Below the pieces are notes generated by a model that worked only from the letters and a program-made list of their open reading frames with translations, was not told the DNA's origin and searched no databases. DNA of 64,000 nucleotides from Rhabdornis inornatus (lineage: Eukaryota > Chordata > Aves > Passeriformes > Rhabdornithidae), in assembly GCA_013397075.1 (NCBI GenBank), contig VWZS01000496.1:2178249-2242248 (forward strand). The letters run 5' to 3'. Positions 41,011-53,163 of this stretch are shown piece after piece; the first letter of the stretch is position 1, and every line of letters starts with the position of its first letter. Both the position numbers and the translations under genes were made by a program.

Positions 41011-43772
41011 AAAATATCCTGTTTCATTCTCTGTTAGCTGCTGAGCTAAAACACTGAAATTTTGCTGCCTGAACATTAGGCTGTAGGGTTGTTTGGGGTT
41101 TTTTTTCAGTACAGATTGCCTATAAGCCCTAGAACTGTTTATTATCCTACCTTAAGGATTCTCTTCCAAAAACAGTGTTGCTAAATCTATGAAACTCTAA
41201 AAATATCTAAATAGTCAAGAAAATCTAAGAAATTCTATCAGAGAACAGAATTAGAAACTAAAGTCCACCTGACATTTTACTAAGTGCCTTCATCTCAGAA
41301 ATTTTAGGAATCCAGAAGCCAACTGAAAAGCACAGAAATTTGTGAAAATAAGTTGATCAGTAAAAAGCATGTGCTACAGCAACACATCCTCTCCTATTTG
41401 CAATGCAGATACTTGCCACCCTGCTACTATCTATCATGGCAAAAGTATAAAAGAACATATCTCTAAAAGCCTTTATCCTGTTATGATTTGGCAGATGGAG
41501 AGGAAAAACAACAAGGGATTAAAGGAATTAAAGTACTGATGCTCTAAAAAAATCCATTCCTTTTTCTACTCTTACAAAAAAGTAAAAATTAGAATGGATT
41601 GAAATACCAGTTAATGTATAATCATAAGAGAAAGAGGACAATTCATGGGGTCAGTGTCCTTTATCTTTTTTTTAATAAATTACTAGATCACCCTTTTTTT
41701 TAGGCTAACAGGAAATGGCAAGTGCAAATATGACAAGGAGAGCACTGAAAACAGGTCACCAGGGGAGGACTGATATAGCAGCATTTTGTGAACGTGTCCA
41801 AGTGAGAACAGTTTCTGCCTGAGAACAAGAATGATGTACAAGTACAAATGAGAAAGTGGAAAACGTACTTCATGGAATAGCAAGGCAGAGGGAGTGAAGA
41901 AGGATGTGACTCATGTTAGACTGCAAACAGATGGACAGAAAGAACAAAAAGGTTCCAATATAAGATGATTTGCACCACTCTAATTATTTAAAGATAGAAC
42001 AAAAAAGGATGGGCTCTTAAAAGTATTTTTAACTGATAAACAAGTTATCCAGCAGTTCCTTATAAGATTTTCGACAGCTGTGGCAGCTTAAGGGTTTTGC
42101 ATGTACCTCTGACCACTCCTGCAAGCTCACAAACTGCAGCAGGCTGTGCCCTCATCTCCACTAACAGTGAACTAGAGTTTACAAAATGAAATAATCCTGT
42201 TTCTAAGGCACATCCACAGGCAGTCATGCCAGCACAACTCATGATACTCATTGCCAACTCCAGCCCGAGCACAACAGGAACTCTTTTAGGCTGGAACTGC
42301 CAAAGAAACGCAAGGTGAAACTATGCCAGCCAATATGTGACTGTAACCTGGAGCCTGAGTGCACAGAAGAAAGCTGATGAAACCTGATCAATTATTCAGA
42401 ACACAAAGAAACCAAACACCTTCAGAAAACATCTTCAATTAGCTTAAAGGAATTCCCAGCTATAGCACAAGCTGTGCTGTGCTCCTTCATATTCCAGCAA
42501 ATGCACTTACTGAGAATTACAACTTTGTAACAAATTATCATATGCAACAACCTGAAATTTCCATTTTGTGCTAAACAGTCTTTGTGCCTCTCTACAGTTA
42601 TTGTCTGGATATTACTCATAACTTTCCTCTCCCCTGGTACCAGTTCTAAAGCTGAAGGTGCAGGAAGGGGTTAGCAAGGAAGGAGACAGGCAGGTATTGG
42701 AGCAAAAGAGACTAACGAAGGGGAAAACTTTTGTTAAGAGTTCAGGCATCCCTGACAACGAGAAAATAGAGCGAGCTGGCAGCAGGAATCCAGAAAGGGG
42801 AGAAAAGGAGAAAGAAAAACTGTGAGCTTCCAGCAAATTTACAACTTTCCATGGAAAACACATTATAGTTTGTGATCTTGAGAGGAAACTAAAGGGACTA
42901 AATCTGATGGGACAGAGATTTTGCTTGCTCTGTGGAAGAGCAGCAAGAAGGAAAGGTAAAATCTAAGAAGGGAAGAATATAATCAAAAATGTTTAAAAAC
43001 ACTAAGCCTGATCATCTACATTTATAGAACTATGCTTTCAAAATTGTTTCACAACAAAAGTTAATCTCACAAGATTTGAGTAAAATAGTTTTAAAAGGTT
43101 AAATGTTTGATTTTAAAAAAGCATAAGAAAGTAATTAAATGTGATGAACAAAGTTCTAGGAGCTCTAAGACAAAAATATCATTACCAGCGAGCACCAATT
43201 TTCATAGAAAATGTTTTTCTTCCTGTCCAGGTGAAACAAGTACACTACCCTATGTGCTGGCCTTTTAAGAGACTACAAAAGGACCACATACGTGCTAGAA
43301 TGGTCACACAGAACTGCTTGCCTCAATTTAAGGAGCTTGACTAATTAAGGAGCTCAACAGAATTTGGTACATTCTATGTGTCACAGAACTTAATCATACT
43401 AACTATAAAATCACCAAATTTTAATTTGTCCTATTTCCAGCTGTTGAAGCTTTTAAAAACTCCCACTGTTTTTAGGTTTGATTCTGTGACTCTGTATGGT
43501 GAATTACATAACAGTTTGGAACCCAGATACACTGACCATATAATTTGAAACTTACTTCTGTGGATATTCAAAATTTGCCAAATTTAATCCTGGCTGTTGA
43601 GCCCCTCAGCAGAAGAGTCAGTCTGGACTGGCAGTTCATCTTTAAAAAAAATGCAGGTTGAAGACTTCAGAAAGAAAGTTTCTGATTCAGACCTTTCTGA
43701 AAAGGGACAGGAAACGGGGATGCCACAGTAATGCCAATAAAGCACATAAAATGAAAAAACAGTGGAAGGATC

Positions 43773-43795
43773 NNNNNNNNNNNNNNNNNNNNNNN
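43773..43795. other. assembly gap (23 N)
   Basis: A run of 23 undetermined bases followed 44 bp later by 23 consecutive A residues (43840-43862). The homopolymer may have caused the break. Open frames across this point are not meaningful. Confidence 0.97.
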
Positions 43796-46700
43796 CTTTT
43801 GGCTTTCAGACATATAGAAAAATACCTTGTTCTAATCTTAAAAAAAAAAAAAAAAAAAAAAACCAGCTGATGCAAATATTATTCTGCCATCAAAATTAGT
43901 CTCAAATCCTGCTCTGGACTGCGTGGCTTTGTCTTCCTCTCTTGCCCATTCCCACCCTAAGCATCCACTGTCCTGACTGCCCGTCCCTCTGCAGCAGTGC
44001 AGGGCACAGCAGGTCCTGACCCCTTTGCCCCTCATCCCACCCAAAACTGGCAGTGAAACTCACAGCTCTTGTAAAAGGAGGGTCTGTGCCTGAGAACAGC
44101 ATAGATGGAAATATGGGATATGCTGGGTGAGGACTTCTCATATTCTGAAAGAGATAAAGGAATATCGGGGGAACTGGGAGCAGAGCTGGCTGTAGTCCTG
44201 TCCCCTGGCCTGTCACAGTAAGCCCTGGGGCACAGGGATCTGGGCTGGCAGAGAGGGCTCCAGGTGCTATGGACAAAAGCAGAATGAAGTGACACCCTTC
44301 AGGTTGCCCTGCACTGGTGCCATCATCACAGAGGGACAGCACCTCACAGAACCCAATTAAATGACAGAGGATTAATTAAAGGTCTATCATCATTCAAACT
44401 TTACTGTCAGCTTTTCTGCAGGCTCTGATTACCCTGCAATTCCTGTAATTTTTTTTTCTTTTTTCTTTGTTGTTTTTTTTTCTATGTTGGGAGTACATCA
44501 GGATGACAAAGGATTCCAACACTATATTCACCAGTGCTGATCAACAGATTTGATGACTTTTAAGAATACTTCTTTACTGATCAGATGATAATGACACATT
44601 TCATTCCCTTCTAACCATTACAGTGGCATTTTAAATGCCAGTTTGGCCCATGATACAATGAAGAATGTTTCAAAATTTCATGTAAAATCTATATGGACTC
44701 CAGGAAGATACAGAAAAGAGACTGTCCTGACAAGAACATCCAAGTAAATGAAATGTAATGCTTGTCACCTGTACTAAGGATATTAGGCATAAAATACTGA
44801 CCCATCTACTCTTCAGTACTATCCTAATCACTTTTCAAAAAAAAAAATCACAAATGTTGATGTTCTTTATGCACATGAGAAAAATAAGATCATTTTCTCA
44901 GTATAACTAGATAAAAGTATCTTCTATAAGTCGGAAGCCTGGTAGTTGGAAATTGCAGAGCAACAGAAAGACCTTACTAGACTATGAGAAAATGTGAAGA
45001 AAAATACAAAAAAGGACATAACTAGTTTCAAATCATCTTGAACACTAGGTAGGCATTAGCTGGGAACATTAATTTAGTGCAGCCAAATAATCAGTAACAA
45101 TCAAAACTCTCACCAGGAATCATCATAAAAGCAAAAAAAAAAAAAGCATTATGAATATATTGCCTGTCCACACATTTTTTAAATTGCTTATAACTCTGGT
45201 AACCCATCTCAAAAATAATATTACAGCAACCAATTATATTACAATTATGAAAAACCTTTCAGACAGGATAAGACTAAGCTGACTTCTGATTAGAAAGTAA
45301 ATGATTGGTGATTGAGGTTTAAAACAAAAATAATATCACTAAGTAGAGAGAAAGATTGTTAGTATTTCTCAGGACAAATATTAGCAGGTATGAAATGAAA
45401 GTATACAGAAAATACAATCAGGTGGTGTTTTCTTTCCACACTATTAAACTGCAGAATATATAAGTCAAGTGGTATCAGGAATGCCAAAAGTACGAGTTCA
45501 CATACGTTTTAGAAATTCCATATTTATTTTTGTTAATTAAAGATCTTTCTTCCATATAGCCCTATTTCTTGTCCAGTCATAGACTGGTATTTTACAACTC
45601 CTTTTCTCCTCTAAATCTTAACTTCAAGGAATTCCGATCTTTCTTAGTACAGACAATAACTTTATCATCTCCCATCTTAAAGCTTTTATGTTTAAAACGT
45701 AAATATTAAGCCATTTTTCATTATTTCAATTCATTCTGTGCTAAACATTTTTCCAAGCCATTTTCTTTCTGGTACACAAATTTGAAATGAGTACGTTTCA
45801 CAAAAGTCAGTATAAATCTACAGACATTTACTGTCCAGATCTTATCTAATTTCTTTTTCAAATAAACACAGCCAGCATTATTTGGGCTTTTCACACACTT
45901 TGAAGATCCTAAAACCATTTAAAAAATAATTTTAGAAGATGACAATCCATATGAAAAGGCTGCACGGTATAAGCAAAAATCAGAGGACCTATTTCCTACA
46001 GATGCCTCTTTGCAAACTAATTCACATTAACACATTCTCAGATCTAGCTTGGCGTTTTGGATTTTTCTTGAGTTCTCTTTAAGGTATATATAGGTAGATC
46101 TCAAATCAGATCAAAGCCTATAAATTCAAAAGTTAACATTAAATTGTACTGCATAAGAATAGCAATCCAGCTGCCATTAATTCTGCTTCAAAAACAGCTG
46201 TGGTGGAACAATTTAAGCTAGTGAGCAAACAGAATTCTAAAGAAAAGAGAAAAAAACATGTAATTATACAACAAAAAAACAAATATGGGAACCACAAAGC
46301 TGTGCCAACATTGTCTCTGCATCTAAAATATCTGCTTTGCAATTAGTTCACCATCCAGTTACCAACAGTAAAAAAACTGCAATTCTTGGATCTGAAGCAA
46401 ATTACAGGGGAAAAAAAAAAAAAAAGAAAATTTAACTTGGACTTGGACAGCATATCTTTTTCATTAACACTTGCTTTGGAAACAAAGACAACTCTGAAGC
46501 AGTAACAGTTAAACTTCTGAAAAAAACAGAGGAACAATAATAGTTGCCCACGAAGTAGATTAGCAAGGAAAGATGCCTTAGTGAACCCATAGTACTGCTT
46601 ACCTATATTCTGTCTTCTATATTTTTACAATATTTTCAGGTGCTTAAATTATGAATGTTACCATGCAGTTGATATATCTTATTGTTTAAAAAAAATACAC

Positions 46701-49700
46701 CTTTGCAATACTATTGTCAAGTGAGTCTCATAAAATAAGATTTTCTATTCTGTCTTCCTCTAAGATCTACAAAGAGGAGCCAACTACAAATTCACACTTT
46801 TCATCAGCACAAACAATAATGTGATCAAGACAGAAGTATAACAAGTGTGAAATAGTAAAGGATTTCTAAAAGCCAATACCCAAAATTTTAGAAAGCTTTA
46901 AAATTACATTTCAATAGGTTTGTCATATTCACTTGGAATAAACCTAGGACCCAAGTGCTAGTTATCAGGCTTAAGTTGTAAAACCTCTTTTGATCTTCTT
47001 TATACTCACTGCCACACTATTAAAACAGACTTTCTTTTTCTAAAAAGAGAATGGTGAGAGGTCAATGCCTAAGGATTCTGTCCTTATGGAGAGAGAACTC
47101 AAAGGCTTAACTGATTGTTGTGAAGCTTTCCAGTGGAAAAAGGGAGTATTTTCCCAGTAAAACTTAATTTAAAACAGTAATGGGTGGACATATTTTTGGC
47201 CAGGCACTAGCCTGAAAACAGAGAGTGAGGGTTGAACAAAATCAAATGTATTTATATTAATTTAGTCTAGAGGGAAAGGAATGCTTCCCTGTTCAGCAGT
47301 TTCTTAAGTCCCTTGCCAATTCTAACATCCCCTGATGTTTTCATATTGCTTATGGTGCTTTTCATTTGCGTCACCCAAAAATCATGCACAAGAGCAAGTA
47401 GGTAAGTGACTGGAACTTAGTGGGATGCTAAAGGTGGAAAGAGCAATGCAACAGCAAAGGCAGGGCAGTGCAACTGGAATTACAAACAAAAAAGCAGGAA
47501 TTATTCCATTCCCACTGAAACCATAACCAGGCTCCTCATGTTGGTCTCACAGACCTCACAAGAACACACATCCCTATCCAGCATCAATCTTAGAGCAATT
47601 TAGGAGCTTCTTGTCACCAGAAATCTTCCTTAGTTGTTCTCAGATTGAAAGGCACCTTGCCTTCCATGATTTGCCTTTTCAGTAAATTTCAGCGACATCA
47701 TCAGGCCTCTCTCCCCTGCTGTTTTTCATCTAAGACCTACAGAAGACATGGATACCACCAAAAAATTCTCATTAGGTGCTTCAATAGAAATCTGTTCATG
47801 TGACACTTTTAAGAAACACCAGAAACATGAAGTTCAATACAGGGAACAAAATGAGAGGTGTGCAGGGCCAGAGATATCTTCTAGTATGTCTCAGTCAAAA
47901 GAGGTGGACTAGAACCAAAATCTCCCTGATTAATTCTCCTCTTGCCATGCACAGAAACCTTTTTAAAAGGTTTTAGAAAAAAATAAAATATACAGCAATT
48001 GTGAAAGTATGTGTTCAGTAATTTGGGCATAATTCATAATTACATTTTAAAGAAAACAAGAAACCTCATGCTATCCACTAACAATAAAATTAGGCATTTT
48101 TAACTATTTTCTGCGAGTCACACTTATATTAAATTTTAAAAGGTCTTATAGCAGCATTAAAAAGTTTAATATTCTAAAAGTGGGTTTGCCAATTATCACA
48201 GAATTAATCACAATTCTAGTCAGTGAGCAAAAACATCATCACTAAAGGGAAAACAAAGCTAAAAAAATTGTTTACTTGCTTGTAACCTGAGGTCTGAAAT
48301 GCCATATCTATTCCTACTCACGAGAAGCATCCCAGGCTCAGTTCTGAAAATGCAATTTTAAATAGATATGTTCATTAACACTTTCTCACATCTGCTCTTG
48401 CATGCTGTACAATTCACAAATGTTTTGTAAGTGTAGCTATAAAATCTGGAAGTAGTTTATGCCCATCTTACCCCCCACTAGCACTGTACAGTACAGCATA
48501 TTTTCTGGAATTGCATGCTGTGATCATCACTGTTTATCTGCACAGCAGCTCTGCTAGAGCAGAATTGCATCCAGGAACCCATGTGTAATGAAAATTCCAA
48601 GGAAGACAGTGTTTAATGGGGAAGTACAGAGTCCATTACAAGAATCTCTAGCTTTGGTAACCTTTTCTCCCTCTTGGGGCTTCTACATTCCCATTCATAG
48701 GATATTTTACCTTCAGTGTTGATGTAAGAGACAATTAAAAGCAATTTAAGTACTGTTCTGCCAAATGAAGACTTCGACTCAGCCACCAGGTTGTAAAAAT
48801 ATGAATGTAATCCTATGTGGCCACTTTTTTCAGTGACTGGAATGAGTCTGAGCAAGCTATGTAAAATACATCCTTACCACTTAAAATGGTCACAGGAAGC
48901 TGAGAACGTGTAATTTTCTAGAACACACCTGAATAATGGTTTGGAATGGGCAGTTTTACCTTGTCCCTTCATGCAAAGTAATAAGTCTGAATTTCTCTCT
49001 TATGAAAATGAACTAGGGCTCTAAGATGCAAGATGCACTGCAGCACCTGAAGTACAGAGGTATGATCACCAGTAATGACATCCCCTGATTATTTTCACGA
49101 AAGATTTAAGATGAGAACATTGTACAACTTCATCTCTGTGAATTACTCCAAATAATCTTTATGAGCTTTTCTCATCAGTTTCAATAGCCTTCAATAATAC
49201 TGAAAAATTAAATTAAAATGCAAAAGAGGGTCTGTAGCCTTAATGAAGAGATTAAATGCTAAATCCATGTAGGAACATTTTAAATGTGTCTTGTAAACAA
49301 ATTTGTCATTAATCAAAGAACAGAATACCTATGATCAGATAGACTTAAAAGGGAGGATTGAGACACTTTGTGTTGGTTTATGCTGATCTGAATGATACAG
49401 TAGGTGAAATATTATTACTCTTTACCACTTATCTCTCTCTATATATATAGATCTTTCCCCTCAAAGTGTAAAATTTTCTATGAGAATTTAATTAGTATAA
49501 TTTTAACTTCCATGAAATAAGCGTTTCTGAAAAATACCTAATCTATTACTATCATGGACAACACTGCAGACACAAGCTTATTACAGAGATCCCAAAGGAA
49601 TTTCAGCAGCATCCAGAGCAGCACTTGGGACCAACATCCACCCTGCACCTGCACCAGGTGCTGCCTTTTCCTTGGTCCATCAGCAAAGAGATCATGAAGC

Positions 49701-49867
49701 ACACAGACTTCACAGCAGCAGATAGAGCTGAGTCTTAAGTGGTTTGGTGGGCAATGTTTACAAATTTAGTGTTTCTGTTTGGCTTTTGAAAGCGTGAATC
49801 ACTTTGTATTTAAGAACATTTGAAATTTAATTTTATTGTGAGTCTGGAAAACATTGCTGCCTGTAGC

Positions 49868-50341
49868 AGTGTTCACTTTAGCAATACACTAGTGTATAAC
49901 TATTATACATACTAGTTCATTTCTTTTTATTTTCAGCAGAAAAAGCATATAATAAAACCTACACAAAAGTTGTTTGCTTTATAGTGCAGGAAAATAAATA
50001 AAAAATAATTTCTCTTTCCATACCAAACCCAAAATGTTCTGAATTTCTGCAATCTAATCCCCAAAAAGGTTTTGTTTCTAACAGTATGAAATAACTAATG
50101 AACCTCTACTATTGTCCACTTGATCAGCAGTTGTATATTTTTAATCAGGTGAGAAATAAACCACATTTTTTCAAAACAGATTTGGATAGCATGATGGACA
50201 TCTGAAACAATCATATAAGTAATACACAAAACTTCCACATACAGTATTTTGTATGCTTTTTGTGCTGAAAAAAAAAACAAACAAAAACAAACTAGCATAT
50301 ATAATATAGTTATACACTGGTGTATTGTTAAAGTGAACACT
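49868..50341. mobile_element. unclassified element with about 80-bp inverted arms
   Basis: The left arm (49868-49949) begins agtgttcactttagcaatac. The right arm (50252-50341), read in reverse complement, begins agtgttcactttaacaatac. The first 34 bp differ at two positions. The similarity continues through ctagtt, a T-rich stretch and ttttcagcaNaaaaagcata. About 300 bp of unrelated sequence separates the arms. No coding potential and no clear target-site duplication was seen at the outer ends. It looks like a MITE-type non-autonomous DNA transposon, or an inverted duplication. In RGS12 pre-mRNA it would fold into a long stem. Confidence 0.6.
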
Positions 50342-50609
50342 AATATAAGCATGGAATGACAAAGCTTCTCAAAGGCTAATTTGGAGTATAAGATTCAGTT
50401 TTTCCCTGGAGTCGGCAAACGTTTCAGATACAAAACTGCTACTGATCCTTTCAGTATCAGAACAATAGCCTCCACTTTACTTGAATTCAGTTATCAACAA
50501 CAGACTCCCCTGAGATTAGTTTCCTCAACAGCAAAATGTGTGTGTCACAAAGGGTATGTAATATCACGCTCAATACTCTTCCCACACCTTTTTTTGTTTT
50601 TTCAGTCTC

Positions 50610-50639
50610 CTTGTTTTGTCTAATAGTAGACAAAACAAG
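50610..50639. repeat. perfect 13-bp hairpin with 4-nt loop
   Basis: cttgttttgtcta, then atag, then taggagacaa-type complement; the exact right arm is tagacaaaacaag. All 13 pairs match. A further three pairs follow after one mismatch. There is no T-run or gene end beside it, so it is not a terminator in any known sense. Confidence 0.85.
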
Positions 50640-51292
50640 AAGAAACAGTAATTTGGAATAAAATTTGAATTACAGGCTTGCTGGCAGAATGTTATATTTG
50701 TGACCTACCATTCCCAGTTTTTTATGTCAGTTTTTAATGCTACTTGCATTGAGAGTTTTGCTGGAGTGAAGTTTGTAATATAACAGTCTTATTCAGTTAA
50801 AAGTGTATAATCCCAGTTTTTGACTAATGATTAGACTGTCTCTATAAAAACAGATGCCACTAAAACAATATTTGCAAGCCTTCTACAAAAAGGAACCAGA
50901 CTAAAGATGCAGACTGTTTCCATTCTTTTGCAGCTGAAGGTCAGAAGAAACTGAAGTTGCTAAAATGTCATGCCTCCTTTTCATTTCAGTGCCACTGCGA
51001 CATTTGGAAACAATGAAGAGACAAGAAGAAAAGTGAGAAAGCCCTAACAGACAACACTTCCAGCAGAAGTACAATTCCAGAGCTCCTCTCAATTAAAGAG
51101 GAATATGCAATGCCTCTGCAGACGAGAAATGTATTATTTTCTTCATCTGCAATTTTATAAATTATACAATACACGTTTAAATTTTTATATGCAAGTATGG
51201 CTGCATATGGTACTGTAAAAATACCATAGGCAGATGGGCTTGGGTGTGGGGATTTTTGATATTGTTAAGGACTAACACCAGCATATTCTTAC

Positions 51293-53163
51293 CTTTTTAT
51301 CTTCTTTAGATTTCCTGATATTGTGCGGAGGGCCAAATTTGTTCTGAATGCAGAACATTTTCTTGGACCACTCACTTTTGTGGGATTTTAGCTGTGGCTG
51401 ACCAAAGCTGCCATCCACTCTGTATCTGTCAGCTGGAATCTTACTCATTGGAGGGGGAAGGGTGCCACAGTTCACACTCGACCAGCCGTCCGTGGAGTCC
51501 GTGTACGACTCCTGGTCGCTGGCATTTCCATGCTGCCACTCCTGTAAAACATGCACAGGCAGCCACCTCTGATTGCCCGTGCCTGCAGCGTTCTTCTTGG
51601 TTGGGGGTACTGAATTTCGGGAGGAAACCAATGGAACTTCAATACGAGCAGAAGGGCTCAAGTGTTTGCTTACATTTTGGGACTTATCATTCTGAATTAC
51701 TTCTAAAGGCATGTTTCCCTCTTGCTCATGACAGAAGCCATTCCAATGGGAAGCAGGCTGATTTTGTCCCCTTCCTACTGGATTTTCCCAAATGCTGCTA
51801 GGAATGTGTTTACTTGGATTGGTCCCTAAATCAACCACCAGAACTCTATTATTCTTTTCCTCTTGGTTGAAATTTCCAATTCCACTATCACTGTTACTGC
51901 TCGTACTATTATTCTGATGAGCATCTGCATCACCATCAAGGAAAGCCCTCGCACGCATTCCCTCAATCAATTCCCCCATATCCCTATACAGGACAGAAAT
52001 AAACTGCAGCACAGGTAGAGATGATGTTGGAAACTCCAGACAGCCATTTGTATCTGGATCTGCTGTACATTCCAGTCCAAAACGTCTTGCTATACCCTGG
52101 TGAATTTTATGATGAAATAATTCAGGATCCACCATAAAAACATGGCAAGATGTCCTCAGGACCCCTTCATCTTCCTGAGCCAAGCTTGCATCATCATTTG
52201 TCTGCATTGTAACTAGTCCAAAGAATCTTCTATCATCCGGGCAAACAGCACTGAATGCCAGTTTCTCTGCAGGATATTCTGCCACAACACCTGATTTGTC
52301 ACTGCAGAGCTGAATACAGTCATGCATTATCTTCATCATCACCAGGGAATGGATTTTTTGCTCTGCCCGCAGACGTCTCATGCACCCACGAATGGCCTGC
52401 AAGCTCTCAGTTTCCAAATTTGCAGTTGTTGAAGGCAGTTCTATGGAGCCTAAGTAACCTACAATCATGGCAACATTCAAAATGCTTGCATCTAATCCGA
52501 AGTCTTCTGCGCTCTCCAGTCCAATTCTAAAAACTGAATCATCATTCAGAACTTTGGCTATTTCTTCCTTTGACAGTAAATTTGGATTGCTTACACTTTC
52601 ATTGCCAGTTTCAAATTTCATAGCAGCAGAAACTGAAAATGATCTTTGTTTTGGTGCAGAATTATCTGAGTTACCAGCACAAAGAGCAGGATTCTCAAAG
52701 ATCATGTTGAAAATGCCACCAGACTGCATTTCTTCAACAACTTTCTCTGCTCTGTTTATACCCAGTGCTTTAGAGTCAGGTTTGGGTTTCAGCCACCCCT
52801 TCCCATCATAAAAACCAACTTCTTCATCACTTGAACATGAATCCATATGACTGATCCCTTCAGCAATGACCATGTGCAGGACTCCAGAACATTTCCCTAT
52901 AAGTTTCACTACATCTTCATGAGAGGCTTTTTTCACATTGATTTCATTAACCGCAAATATCTGATCTCCTGCTTTAAGCCCAACATAATCTGCAGGGCTT
53001 CCTTTCATCACACAACTAAGAACACAAGGAGCTTGTCCAGAAAGGGTAAACCCATAACCTGCTCTTCCCCGAGCAACTTCCACGCTCCTTATCCGTGGAG
53101 GAGCGTGCATGTTGAGTCGACGTTTGGCTGTTTCTCCTGGTCTGTACATTTTGGATTTTTTTC
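51293..53163 (-). CDS. RGS12: RGS12 first coding exon: PDZ and PTB domains
   Basis: This exon holds 14 nt of 5' UTR, the ATG at 53149 and 619 codons, and ends on a whole codon (AAG) before the donor gtaaga. The N-terminus MYRPGETAKR matches the usual RGS12 start position. A PDZ domain spans about residues 20-98, with the carboxylate-binding loop GYGFTL at 31-36 and VGLKAGDQI at 56-64. A PTB/PID domain spans about 220-395, from ILNVAMIVGYLGSIELP to the helix around VLQFISVLYRD. Next comes a Ser/Asn-rich linker with SSNSDSGIGNF at 417-427 and a basic end (RKSKEDKK). Family knowledge: the PDZ domain binds chemokine-receptor C-termini, and the PTB domain binds phosphotyrosine in the N-type calcium channel, shown in chick sensory neurons. 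Reading through the donor adds six residues (VRICWC) and a stop. The acceptor is tattttag. Confidence 0.96.

Larger units (their letters stand above)
37468..51292 (-). other. RGS12 intron, 13.8 kb
   Basis: Intron between the PDZ-PTB exon and the basic linker exon. It contains a CR1 end (40909-41010), an assembly gap with an adjacent A-run (43773-43862), a GC-richer stretch at 43.9-44.35 kb, an inverted-arm element (49868-50341) and a 13-bp hairpin (50610-50639). No further RGS12 exon was recognised. Confidence 0.7.
1248..53163 (-). other. RGS12: RGS12 gene body, minus strand, 3' end outside window
   Basis: Seven coding exons were placed by joining conserved protein segments at GT-AG sites. 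They keep one reading frame for 862 codons: 619, 40, 64 (microexon plus next exon), 31, 48 and 60. Domain order is PDZ, PTB, then RGS, a combination specific to RGS12 among RGS proteins. Family knowledge: RGS12 is a GTPase-activating protein for Galpha-i/o subunits. It also scaffolds receptors, N-type calcium channels and Ras/MAPK components through its other domains. The tandem Ras-binding domains and the GoLoco motif expected next are not in the window, so the gene continues left of base 1. The non-coding first exon is probably in the CpG island near 58.7 kb, which would extend the gene to about 59 kb. Confidence 0.95.

Noticed and set aside
43902..44342. 146-codon minus-strand open frame in a GC-richer stretch
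   Set aside because: Its composition follows local GC, it matches no family I know, it overlaps another open frame in a second reading frame, and it lies beside a gap. The acceptor-like tctttcag within it has no matching donor and phase that I could find.
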